Shown: piece by piece, positions 7,898 through 15,106 of the stretch
How positions within the stretch are numbered: position 1 is the first letter of the stretch
Layout of the letters: each line of letters opens with the position of its first letter
NCBI GenBank assembly: GCA_947570515.1
Contig: CANOUM010000014.1
Location: 1 to 16,797 of the forward strand
Direction of reading: 5' to 3'
DNA from: an uncultured Clostridia bacterium
Lineage (GTDB): Bacteria; Bacillota; Clostridia; Lachnospirales; Bianqueaceae
DNA length: 16,797 bases
Notes under the pieces: generated by a model
What the model saw: the letters and a program-made list of their open reading frames with translations, nothing else
Told to the model about the DNA's origin: nothing
Database searches by the model: none
Position numbers and translations under genes: made by a program

Positions 7898-8757
7898 GAC
7901 AAAAGCAAACAACGCAGTACCGGAAGACAAGTCCGGTACTGCAATTTCTATATAAAAACAAAATCGGCCGGCTGCTTTTAAAAGGACTGATCCGCCGCGA
8001 GGTCTCGCAGAAAGCAAGGTCCTTTTTCTGTACTCCCTGGTCAAGACTGGCCATTCCGCTGTTTGTCCGGCAAAATAAGATCGATATGGAGCAGTATCAG
8101 GCCGGCCCATATCGAAGCTTTAACGATTTTTTTATCCGTCAGGTTAAGCCGGGAAAGCGCCCGGTTGACAGGATGCCGCAGCATGTTATCAGCCCCTGTG
8201 ACGGGAAAGCAGCCGCTTATCCCATTGACGCTGACAGCGTATGGCATGTCAAAGGGACGGATTATTCACTGGCAGCCCTTTTATGTGATGAAGAACTGGC
8301 GAAACGCTATGAGGGAGGCGTAGGAGTTGTGCTGCGTCTTTCGCCGGATGATTATCATCGGTATTGTTATATCGATGAGGGATATCTGCAGCAACGCATA
8401 TTCATTCCAGGGCAGCTGCATACCGTGCAGCCAATCGCAGAAAAGGAGCAGGTATTTGCAGTGAACTGCCGGGAATACACGCAGCTTAATACGCAGCATT
8501 TTGGCAGCGTCCTCCAAATGGAGGTAGGAGCCATATTGATAGGGAAAATTGTTAATTATCATGAGAATCATCATTTTTACCGGGGAGAAGAAAAGGGACG
8601 TTTTGAATATGGAGGATCCACAATTCTTCTATTTTTTGAAAAAGACCGGGTACAGCTGCATCCGCAGCTTTTCCGATCTGCTCAAAACGGCCGAGAGGTC
8701 AAGGTAAAGATGGGGCAAAAGATTGGGTGCGCCCTTTCTTCAGTATGCGAGGAATAA
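7894..8757 (+). CDS. psd: Phosphatidylserine decarboxylase proenzyme
   Basis: The enzyme decarboxylates phosphatidylserine to phosphatidylethanolamine at the membrane. It is made as a proenzyme that cuts itself to form a pyruvoyl group. The cleavage motif is GGST (240-243), with Ser242 the future pyruvoyl residue; the common form is LGST. The other autocleavage residues are visible: Asp103 in SPCDG (100-104) and His155 in DDYHRY (152-157). RSFNDFFIRQVKPGKRPVD (74-92) is the conserved N-terminal domain signature. With 287 residues it matches the usual length of about 290. The ATG at 7894 overlaps the TGA of pssA (ATGA) and has GGAGG (7880-7884) nine bases upstream. The frame is open further upstream to 7828, but that extension lies inside pssA and lacks family similarity. 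Confidence 0.95.
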   Translation: MRQKQTTQYRKTSPVLQFLYKNKIGRLLLKGLIRREVSQKARSFFCTPWSRLAIPLFVRQNKIDMEQYQAGPYRSFNDFFIRQVKPGKRPVDRMPQHVISPCDGKAAAYPIDADSVWHVKGTDYSLAALLCDEELAKRYEGGVGVVLRLSPDDYHRYCYIDEGYLQQRIFIPGQLHTVQPIAEKEQVFAVNCREYTQLNTQHFGSVLQMEVGAILIGKIVNYHENHHFYRGEEKGRFEYGGSTILLFFEKDRVQLHPQLFRSAQNGREVKVKMGQKIGCALSSVCEE

Positions 8758-8760
8758 GAG

Positions 8761-9576
8761 ATGTTTGGATATGTCATTGCCAACATGGAAAAGCTGTCAG
8801 ACAAAGACCGGGCGCATTATAAAGCTTGCTACTGCGGGCTGTGTCATGAGCTCGCCAAACGGTACGGGAGCTTGAGCCGGCTGATTTTAAGATATGATAT
8901 GGTCTTTTTAATTCTGATCCGCAGCGCAGCTGCAAAATTGACGGCGCCCATGCAGCAGGAGCGATGTGTAGCGCATCCGCAAAAACCGCACTATTTTTGG
9001 ACGAATACGGAGACGCAGTATGCTGCCGATATGAGTGTGCTGCTGGCCTATTATCAGGCTGAGGATGATTGGCAGGACGATCAAAAGGTCATGGCACTGG
9101 GGCAAAGAAAACTGCTGAAAAAGGCCTTTTTACAAGTACAGGAAAACTATCCTGCGATAGGGGAGTCGGTGAAAAAGAGTCTGGCTGCACTCTCGGAGAT
9201 TGAAAAAAGCGGCCGTCTGGAGCCAGATGCTGCTGCATTATGTTTTGGACAGATGATGGGGGCTGTTTTTGCAGGTCCGGAAAACAATCGAGCACTGGCT
9301 GAGATTGGGCTCCGGATGGGGAAATGGATTTATATTATGGATGCCTGTCTGGACCGCAGGGAGGATCTGAAGAAGGAACGCTACAATCCTCTTCCGGCTT
9401 TGCCGGCAGCGCAGTTTGAGACGATATTGAACTGTTTGATGGCAGACTGTGTAGAGGCAGTCCGAAAAGCAAAGCCAGAGAAGGACTGGCCAATTTTGGA
9501 AAATATTCTGTATTCGGGCGTGTGGACGCGGTTTGAAGCATGGAAAAAGGAGAGTGGGCATGAAGGATCCGTATGA
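8761..9576 (+). CDS. DUF5685 family protein
   Basis: This 271-residue, mainly helical protein opens with MFGYVIANMEKL, as do DUF5685 proteins of Clostridia. It has a conserved cluster C23-Y-C25-G-L-C28-H29, then ERCVAHP (67-73), an acidic motif E101-D-D-W-Q-D-D (to 107), and DACLDRREDLKKERYNPL (194-211) with Asp194, Asp198 and Asp202 spaced by four. Two acidic motifs of this kind on helices resemble the metal-diphosphate sites of all-helical isoprenoid-synthase folds; this is a visual comparison only, and no enzyme activity is known to me. The Cys-His cluster suggests metal binding. The start follows the psd stop by three bases with AGGA (8750-8753) in front, and the end overlaps the J-domain gene by 17 bases. 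The DUF5685 plus J-domain pair recurs in Clostridia as far as I recall. Confidence 0.85.
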   Translation: MFGYVIANMEKLSDKDRAHYKACYCGLCHELAKRYGSLSRLILRYDMVFLILIRSAAAKLTAPMQQERCVAHPQKPHYFWTNTETQYAADMSVLLAYYQAEDDWQDDQKVMALGQRKLLKKAFLQVQENYPAIGESVKKSLAALSEIEKSGRLEPDAAALCFGQMMGAVFAGPENNRALAEIGLRMGKWIYIMDACLDRREDLKKERYNPLPALPAAQFETILNCLMADCVEAVRKAKPEKDWPILENILYSGVWTRFEAWKKESGHEGSV

Positions 9577-10165
9577 GGTACTGGGAGTATCGCGAGAGGC
9601 TTCGGAGGAGGAGATCACCAAGGCATACCGAAAGCTGGCGAAACGGTATCATCCGGATTTGAATCCGGGTGATGCGCAGGCAGAGGAAAAGATGCGCGAA
9701 ATCAATGAGGCATATGATCTGATCAAGAGTGGTAAAGCGCAGGCACAGGGCTTTGAGCAGGGAGGCTTCTATGGCGGTGCGTATGGAAATCCGTTTGGTG
9801 GCGCGCAGCAGGAAACAGAGTTTGAAGCGGTGCTGCATTATTTGCAGGCGGGCTATGCACAAGAGGCACTGAATGTCTTGAACCGAATGCAGAACCGAAC
9901 GGCGCAGTGGTATTATTATAGCGCGGTTGCCAATGCAAGACTGGGCAATCAGATCATGGCTTTGGAGCATGCACAGCAGGCGATGCAGATGGATCCGGGC
10001 AATATGCAGTACCGTCAGCTTTATATGCTGCTTCAGCAGTCGGGCGCTGCCTATGGAGAGCAGAGCGCAGAGTTTGGACGTCCGATGAACTTATTGAACA
10101 AGCTGTGTCTGTGCTGGTGTTTGACGCAGGGATGCGGCGGGCCTTGTTTCTTTATTCCGTGTTAA
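9560..10165 (+). CDS. J-domain protein with TPR-like middle and cysteine-rich tail
   Basis: Residues 1-57 form a J domain (DPYEVLGVSREASEEEITKA..., HPD at 31-33), which stimulates ATP hydrolysis by a DnaK-type chaperone. A Gly/Gln/Phe-rich linker follows (about 60-83), then a TPR-like helical region (about 86-160, including YAQEALNVLNRM and IMALEHAQQAMQMDP). The protein ends with six cysteines in 19 residues (183, 185, 187, 192, 196, 201). It lacks the CxxCxGxG zinc repeats and the C-terminal peptide-binding domains of DnaJ, so it is a class III J protein with a special client, perhaps the DUF5685 partner. The ATG at 9560 has AAAGGAGAG (about 9546-9553) in front. The frame extends to 9533 upstream, but only the 9560 start fits the J domain. 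The Cys tail could bind zinc or an iron-sulfur cluster, which is inference. Confidence 0.9.
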   Translation: MKDPYEVLGVSREASEEEITKAYRKLAKRYHPDLNPGDAQAEEKMREINEAYDLIKSGKAQAQGFEQGGFYGGAYGNPFGGAQQETEFEAVLHYLQAGYAQEALNVLNRMQNRTAQWYYYSAVANARLGNQIMALEHAQQAMQMDPGNMQYRQLYMLLQQSGAAYGEQSAEFGRPMNLLNKLCLCWCLTQGCGGPCFFIPC

Positions 10166-10180
10166 AAGGAGGCGATATGC

Positions 10181-10591
10181 ATGCCGAATTGGAAGGATAA
10201 GATGATCCGAATGATGTACGGACGGTATGGAGCGGATACGCTCTATGCTTTTTTGCAGGTTTTGTTTTGGATTGTGTTTGTGGTTAATCTGTTTGTGCGC
10301 TCGAGTATATTGAGTTTGTTTTCAAGTTTGATTTTGGTGTGGATGCTGTTTCGCTTTTTTTCACGGAATATTGAAAAACGCAGAAAAGAGAATGAATGCT
10401 TTTTGAGAATCAGTAAACCAATGCGGTCTTTTATATCGCTGCAGAAAATGAGATGGCGGGAAAGAAAAAATAAGCGTTTTCGCCGGTGTCCATACTGTAA
10501 AACAATCTTGCGTTTACCCATTAAAAAGGGTGTTCATGTCGCCAGCTGTCCCAAATGTCATCACGATGTGAAAGTACACATTTGGTGGTAG
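10181..10591 (+). CDS. Small two-helix membrane protein with C-terminal zinc ribbon
   Basis: This 136-residue protein has two hydrophobic segments (about 22-38 and 43-60), then a basic stretch (about 62-102, rich in Arg and Lys). It ends in a zinc-ribbon-like domain with C103-P-Y-C106 and C123-P-K-C126, each an ordinary CPxC knuckle. The topology puts the ribbon in the cytoplasm if the N-terminus is also inside, as the basic residues suggest. The ATG at 10181 is preceded by AAAGGAGG (about 10165-10172) at eight bases. An earlier ATG at 10177 is out of frame. It is the last gene of the operon, 15 bases behind the J-domain gene, and may anchor that pair at the membrane. I do not recognise a named family, and no function is assigned. 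Confidence 0.82.
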   Translation: MPNWKDKMIRMMYGRYGADTLYAFLQVLFWIVFVVNLFVRSSILSLFSSLILVWMLFRFFSRNIEKRRKENECFLRISKPMRSFISLQKMRWRERKNKRFRRCPYCKTILRLPIKKGVHVASCPKCHHDVKVHIWW

Positions 10592-10660
10592 GCGGTCTGA
10601 AAAGACTTATTAAAGTATTGAAAAAAAACGCATGATAACTGGATTTTTGCGATTTTCCTC

Positions 10661-10689
10661 TTGCAATTCTGAATGTGATATGATACACT
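10661..10689 (+). promoter_or_regulatory. Promoter of the Gfo/Idh/MocA gene
   Basis: TTGCAA (10661-10666) and TACACT (10684-10689) are 17 bases apart, with TGA directly before the -10 hexamer (extended -10). Transcription would begin near 10696, giving a leader of about 40 bases that contains the dyad at 10706-10721. An overlapping TATGAT (10679-10684) lacks a -35 box at the right distance. Confidence 0.6.
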
Positions 10690-10705
10690 TAGCTGGACTT
10701 ATAAA

Positions 10706-10721
10706 ATGTAATCCATTACAT
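10706..10721. promoter_or_regulatory. Perfect dyad, candidate operator
   Basis: ATGTAAT-CC-ATTACAT is a perfect inverted repeat with 7-base arms and a 2-base centre. It lies just downstream of the predicted transcription start and three bases before the ribosome binding site AGGAG (10724-10728). The position suits a repressor operator. The TGTAAT/ATTACA half sites resemble those of GntR-type regulators, but no regulator gene is in the window. The loop is too short for a good RNA hairpin. Confidence 0.5.
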
Positions 10722-10736
10722 AAAGGAGTAATATAC

Positions 10737-11786
10737 ATGAGCAAGACGTATGGTGTGGTTTTAATTGGCTGTGGTCATATCGGCGAAGCACACATTGAAG
10801 ACATTTACTATCGTGATGAAATCCGAATTGTAGGCGTAGTGGATCTGTATGAGGAAAACGCTAAGCTGTTTGCCCGCAAATATGGAGCGGAGCATTATGC
10901 AACTGATTATCATGAAATGATTCAGCGCGATGATGTGGATATTGTAATCATTGCAACTTATGCGCGGACTCATCTGGAGATTCTGAAGGATTGTGTGGCG
11001 GCCGGTAAGCATGTGCTGTGTGAAAAACCTATGACGCAGGCAGACATGGCTGCAGCTAAGGAGTTTTATCATGTAGTTAAGGCGGCCAAAACGAAAGTGC
11101 TGATCGCTCATGTATTACGTCATAACGACACCTATACGAAAGTGAAAAACATGATTCGCGATGGAGCAATTGGTGAAGTACGCTTTATTCGGATGGTGCA
11201 GAACCATCATATTATGAATCCAAAGCGCTATGGAGCGTTACTGGAGGATTGTCCGCCAATCGTAGACTGCGGCGTGCATTATATCGATGTGATTCGCTGG
11301 TTTACCGGATTGGAGATTACGTCTGTAGGCGGACTTGGAACTACGATCGATCATCACGATACCGAAACCGGAGAATTTGATCATGGAATTCTGACGATGA
11401 AGCTGTCTAACGGTGGCAGCGCCTATTATGAGGCTGGCTGGGCTAATAATCTGGCGGCGCAGAATCTCAAGGAGTTTATCGGGGATCAGGGACGCATTCG
11501 GATTACGCTGCAGGAAAACAGAGCGCAGGATGCAGAGGAAGGCGATCTGATTGAATATTATACGCATGGAAATGCGACTTATACGACGATCAATAATAAA
11601 AGCAAGTATAAGAATATGTGGGGGCAGCTGCAGACGCTGATCGAAATGATCGAGACGGGCGAGGAAGGCAATCCTTCCTTTGACGAGGCGTTTGAGGCCT
11701 TTATGATCGCACTTGTCGGCAACGAAGCGGCAAAGCAAAACAAGGTGATCGAGCTGAATTATAAATGGGAAGAAGAATTCAAATAA
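10737..11786 (+). CDS. Gfo/Idh/MocA family oxidoreductase
   Basis: This 349-residue NAD(P)-dependent dehydrogenase is of the type that acts on sugars, inositols or sugar-like acids. The Rossmann site is GCGHIG (11-16). The EKP motif is at 96-98 (VLCEKPMT), its Lys being catalytic in the family. D177-C-G-V-H181-Y-I-D184 is the second conserved motif, with His181 the likely acid/base. Length matches the family (about 330-390). No signal peptide is present, so it is cytosolic. The ATG at 10737 has AGGAG (10724-10728) eight bases upstream. The frame extends to 10632, but that part covers the promoter and dyad and is not coding. It is a single-gene unit, convergent with a DUF4091 gene, so a link to carbohydrate use is plausible. 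The substrate cannot be predicted. Confidence 0.94.
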   Translation: MSKTYGVVLIGCGHIGEAHIEDIYYRDEIRIVGVVDLYEENAKLFARKYGAEHYATDYHEMIQRDDVDIVIIATYARTHLEILKDCVAAGKHVLCEKPMTQADMAAAKEFYHVVKAAKTKVLIAHVLRHNDTYTKVKNMIRDGAIGEVRFIRMVQNHHIMNPKRYGALLEDCPPIVDCGVHYIDVIRWFTGLEITSVGGLGTTIDHHDTETGEFDHGILTMKLSNGGSAYYEAGWANNLAAQNLKEFIGDQGRIRITLQENRAQDAEEGDLIEYYTHGNATYTTINNKSKYKNMWGQLQTLIEMIETGEEGNPSFDEAFEAFMIALVGNEAAKQNKVIELNYKWEEEFK

Positions 11787-11832
11787 GAGTTATATTGAGT
11801 CTGTACCATCTATCTTTGGTAACTGATCAAAA

Positions 11833-11886
11833 TATAATCGGCAGTCTCCTGTGGAGATTGCCGATTATGTGTTTTGGTATTTTTTA
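11833..11886. terminator. Hairpin between convergent genes, probably a terminator
   Basis: AATCGGCAGTCTCC (11836-11849) pairs with GGAGATTGCCGATT (11853-11866) around a TGT loop, with one G-T wobble; flanking AT pairs extend the stem to about 16. On the plus strand it is followed by a T-rich stretch (11871-11886, not a clean T-run), and on the minus strand by ATATTTTG. It probably ends the oxidoreductase transcript, and perhaps the opposite one. Confidence 0.65.
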
Positions 11887-11895
11887 TAGCTTTTT

Positions 11896-13557
11896 TTAAC
11901 TCAGCCGCGCGATTTCCCGATTGACCTTAGCGCGCAGCTCCAGCAGATATGCCTCGCCGGCCGGATAGCTGGTAAAGCTCAGCGGCTCTGTTAGTCCTTC
12001 CTCCATCAATGCCAGCACATGTTCGCGGCTTGACAAGCTTTCCAGCAGCGTAAGCGCCGCCAGATCCTGCAGCGCCTCATGAAAGATGACCAACCGCTGT
12101 GACTCCATGGCCTCGCCATCTGCGCCGGGATAGATCACAAAAGCGTCGCCGCTCGGGAACGCGCCATCGCCATCGGTAGTCATAAATGGATTCAAATGCC
12201 GCAGCGAATAACGCGAATTATAAAAGTTGAGTCCCCACTGCAAAAAGCCCTTGACTTCAAAACGATAGCATTGCAGCCCCAAAATGCGCGTACGATAGCC
12301 CGGCATTGCCATAAAACGGTTTGAAAGGCCATTCGTTCCCTGACCGCAGCAATAGTACACCCAGAAATCCTCAGGCCGCTTACCGTTTAAAAACGGATCC
12401 ACCGCCGTAGTCGCTACCACCGGCGTCTCACAGACGCCCTGTTCATAGTACGAATAATCACTCATCGCATCCATAATCGGAAACCCATCTAAAAGCGGCG
12501 CCACAAAGCGTTTTAACTCCAGATACTGCGGCAGATGATCCAGATGCGGCTCATCCGAAATATGAAAATAAGAAACATCCCGCAGCCCCATATCTGTCAG
12601 ATAAGCTGTAAGCTGCGGCAGAAAGGCCTTCAAAAATGACTGATACTCTGCGCAAAGCGCCAAATTGTCCCAGCCAAAGATCTGACGGTATTGCCCATCG
12701 ACCGTAGCCATAATCTTAGGACAGGCCTCAGCCCCCCACTGCGTGAATAGGTGGGACATTTCAAAATAAGCAATACCGTGCTGCTGGCAGAGGTGAATCC
12801 AGCGCGTCAGTTTGGTGAAATCAAAGTGATAAGAACCACCGGCAAGGGTTACATCCACGAGCTGCAGCGTTGTACGCTCGCCGCCTACCTGTGTATCCAG
12901 CGGCAGGGTAAAGAGAGGGGTAAGGATCATATTCTGGCCGCGCTGCGCCGCCAAGCGAATATGATTTTCCATAATCTCCCAATGTTTTTCACTAAAGACT
13001 GGCAGATGATAATAATCGGCCAGACAATCTCCATGAAACCAGCAGGTATATTTTAAAGGAGATTTCGGTAAAACAGCGCCGATTACAGAGAGCGTTGCCG
13101 TCACGCTGATATGAAGATCCTGCTGCGGGCAGAGCGGATCGGTGCTGAAAAAGATCAGCTCAATCGGGTATTCACCGGCAGGAGCACAGCCGGGCAGCAC
13201 TTCGATAAAAAAGCTATTCCAGCGATTGATGAGTACGCGGTACAGACCATCCTTCGCCTCATACAAGGGGTCAGGGAACAGGCCAGTCTGATGCGTCAGA
13301 TAGCGGCCATCCGCATCGGAAAAGAAGGGCAGCATGGAAGGAACATACTGCACCTGTTTGACCGTAACCGGAAGTGCGCAGCGCACCTCAACCTGTATAT
13401 CGAAGCTGTTGAAGTAGCGGATATTCTCCGGACGCACGGCAACCTGAAAAGCAAAGGCCTCGTTCTGCAGGCAGCTAAATGCGGTGAGCGCCGGCTGCGG
13501 AGCCTGATCCGGAAAGACCTTTTCCAGTGATGATAGAATGCGTGTTTCAAAGTTCAT
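11896..13557 (-). CDS. DUF4091 domain protein (glycoside-hydrolase-like)
   Basis: This 553-residue protein has an N-terminal beta-rich part (about 1-160), a TIM-barrel-like middle (about 165-430) and the C-terminal DUF4091 region (FLQWGLNFYN at 438-447, TDGDGAFPSGDAFVIYPG at 461-478). The motif HISDEP (332-337) ends a predicted beta strand, with Asp335 and Glu336 as candidate catalytic acids of a glycosidase-type site. No signal peptide or membrane segment is seen, so it acts in the cytoplasm. Family activity is poorly defined; some relatives are reported as glycosidases. The ATG at 13557 fits AAAGGAG nine bases upstream. An ATG at 13563 is only three bases from that site, and the frame runs on to 13617 inside the upstream gene. 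It lies 19 bases behind MutS-like gene B, so the three minus-strand genes form one operon. Confidence 0.88.
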   Translation of the reverse strand: MNFETRILSSLEKVFPDQAPQPALTAFSCLQNEAFAFQVAVRPENIRYFNSFDIQVEVRCALPVTVKQVQYVPSMLPFFSDADGRYLTHQTGLFPDPLYEAKDGLYRVLINRWNSFFIEVLPGCAPAGEYPIELIFFSTDPLCPQQDLHISVTATLSVIGAVLPKSPLKYTCWFHGDCLADYYHLPVFSEKHWEIMENHIRLAAQRGQNMILTPLFTLPLDTQVGGERTTLQLVDVTLAGGSYHFDFTKLTRWIHLCQQHGIAYFEMSHLFTQWGAEACPKIMATVDGQYRQIFGWDNLALCAEYQSFLKAFLPQLTAYLTDMGLRDVSYFHISDEPHLDHLPQYLELKRFVAPLLDGFPIMDAMSDYSYYEQGVCETPVVATTAVDPFLNGKRPEDFWVYYCCGQGTNGLSNRFMAMPGYRTRILGLQCYRFEVKGFLQWGLNFYNSRYSLRHLNPFMTTDGDGAFPSGDAFVIYPGADGEAMESQRLVIFHEALQDLAALTLLESLSSREHVLALMEEGLTEPLSFTSYPAGEAYLLELRAKVNREIARLS

Positions 13558-13576
13558 ATGCATATACTCCTTTATT

Positions 13577-15106
13577 TTAAAAGATTCCGGTCTCCTTGCG
13601 GAGGACCTCTTTTGCATAACTGGTGAACTGCGGATTTCCGCGTTCGATATGATAGCTGGCGCTTACCTGCTCATCACTGCCAACCGCAACGGCAATAATG
13701 CTGCTGATGGTGCTGCCGCTTAACGAATGGTTCATCTCTTCTGCGCCGCTGGCCAGATCATAGATATGGGTCACCCAGATCCCTTTGTAGCCCTGTAGCT
13801 TGCAGGCAGTGAGAACCTCACGGCTCAGGAAGAGGTTTTCCATCGGCGACGTGCCGGTGATGGGCTCATTGCAGAGCAGCAGGCTGTAAGGCGTTGCCAG
13901 ATCTAAACCGGCGCGGATGGTTTTGAGCTCCTGTCCGAGTTTGCCGTGCTGCAGCTCTGTATTTTCTTCATGGGAAAAAACGGTTACAATGCGATCCACC
14001 GGACTGATCGCAGCCTCGGTCGCCGGCACAGGCCAGCCAAGCTGAAATAGGGCCTGAATCACACCGACTGTACGCAAAAACGTAGTTTTTCCGCCCTGAT
14101 TGATGCCGGTCAGCACCAAGATTTCACCGCCGGGCTGGAAGGTAATATCATTGGGGACAGTGCCCCCGCGCTTAAATACGGTCAGGATCGGATTAATCAT
14201 AGTTTTAGCAGAAAATTCTTTAGTATCTGCCGGCAGGATCTTTGGATAGCATAAGGCTGTTTCTGTCTTTTTCATCTGCCGCATATAACGGAGCGCACCC
14301 AGATAGAACAGAAGGTCCTGATACAGATCATCCAGATCCGCGGTAATGCGCTGCAGCGCCTGTTGAAATTGCTTTTGATTGTTAGAGAGCTGAACGCGGA
14401 CGAGTTCCTCGGTAGGTGTCTTCATCTCTTTTAACGGCGTAAGCTCCCAGGGCTTTTCAGGCTGCCGCATTTCTTTTAAGACATGAGTATTAAAAGAAGA
14501 CTTTACAAATTTTTCTTTTTGGATTGCAGTCAGAGCAGCACCGCAGACATGCAGCTCCGGATCGAGGGTGAAACGGATGCGAAAGCTGCCAAGCTGTTCA
14601 AGACCGCCGGCATAGGCTTGCCACTGCGTCTCAAAGTCAGAGGTGAAATTGGCAGTGATTTTGCCGTCGATGACGCGCGCCAGCTCCTGCAGCCCGCGGG
14701 AACGGATTCCGCCATTGGCGGATAGGCCGGCCAATTCCCTGGATAAGGAAAGCATGGTACTGTGCGCAAGCTGCAGCACAGAGAATTCGCGGATGCTTTC
14801 GGCATAAAATTCATCAGAAGCGGGCATCTCCTGCAGGGCGTGGATCTGGGACAGGCATTTGCAGACAGCGCTGATGCTTTCGACCAACGCCGGGCTTTCG
14901 GCCAGTTCCTGCAAGACCTCGCGGCGATACAGCAGATCATCGGGGTCGGTAGTGAAAAACTGCGCCCAGGCGAGCGTGTGATCGCCATGCTGCCCTTGAA
15001 AGATGCGGTTTAGGTATTCGTTTAGCATCAGGTCGGTCAGAGCCTGATCGGTTAGGAGTAAAGGAGAAGCCGGTTTGTGGATATCAGTGGTTGTCAGAAA
15101 GCCCAT
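13577..15106 (-). CDS. MutS-like ATPase B (MutS domain V, no mismatch-recognition domain)
   Basis: This 509-residue protein has a C-terminal MutS-family ATPase. Walker A is GINQGGKTT (334-342; MutS has GPNMGGKST), and Walker B is LLLCNE (409-414) followed by PITGTSP. VTHIYDLA (445-452) has His447 in the position of the MutS ATH motif. ASYHIERG followed by SYAKEV (482-500) is the closing strand pair of the ATPase. The N-terminal 320 residues are mainly helical and probably correspond to the MutS core / lever region. The mismatch-binding domain I with its Phe-x-Glu motif is absent, as are an Smr nuclease and a C-terminal dimerisation extension. The Walker B Asp is Asn413; Glu414 is kept. The ATG at 15106 has AAGGAG nine bases upstream and overlaps the end of gene A by 23 bases. 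The frame is open to 15250, but that stretch lies inside gene A and looks non-coding. Confidence 0.88.
   Translation of the reverse strand: MGFLTTTDIHKPASPLLLTDQALTDLMLNEYLNRIFQGQHGDHTLAWAQFFTTDPDDLLYRREVLQELAESPALVESISAVCKCLSQIHALQEMPASDEFYAESIREFSVLQLAHSTMLSLSRELAGLSANGGIRSRGLQELARVIDGKITANFTSDFETQWQAYAGGLEQLGSFRIRFTLDPELHVCGAALTAIQKEKFVKSSFNTHVLKEMRQPEKPWELTPLKEMKTPTEELVRVQLSNNQKQFQQALQRITADLDDLYQDLLFYLGALRYMRQMKKTETALCYPKILPADTKEFSAKTMINPILTVFKRGGTVPNDITFQPGGEILVLTGINQGGKTTFLRTVGVIQALFQLGWPVPATEAAISPVDRIVTVFSHEENTELQHGKLGQELKTIRAGLDLATPYSLLLCNEPITGTSPMENLFLSREVLTACKLQGYKGIWVTHIYDLASGAEEMNHSLSGSTISSIIAVAVGSDEQVSASYHIERGNPQFTSYAKEVLRKETGIF

Noticed and set aside
9335..9970. Open frame of 211 codons on the minus strand across the DUF5685 / J-domain junction
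   Set aside because: It is antisense to two well-supported overlapping genes, and its translation has no recognisable motif.
10592..10640. Possible terminator behind the zinc-ribbon gene
   Set aside because: The only hairpin (GTCT-GAAA-AGAC) has a four-base stem and no T-run, so I cannot support a terminator, although transcription must end or weaken somewhere before 10661.
14530..14988. Second minus-strand frame of 152 codons inside MutS-like gene B
   Set aside because: It is an alternate frame rich in Arg, Pro, Cys and Ser, typical of a shifted G+C-rich gene; gene B itself is continuous there, so no frameshift is needed.
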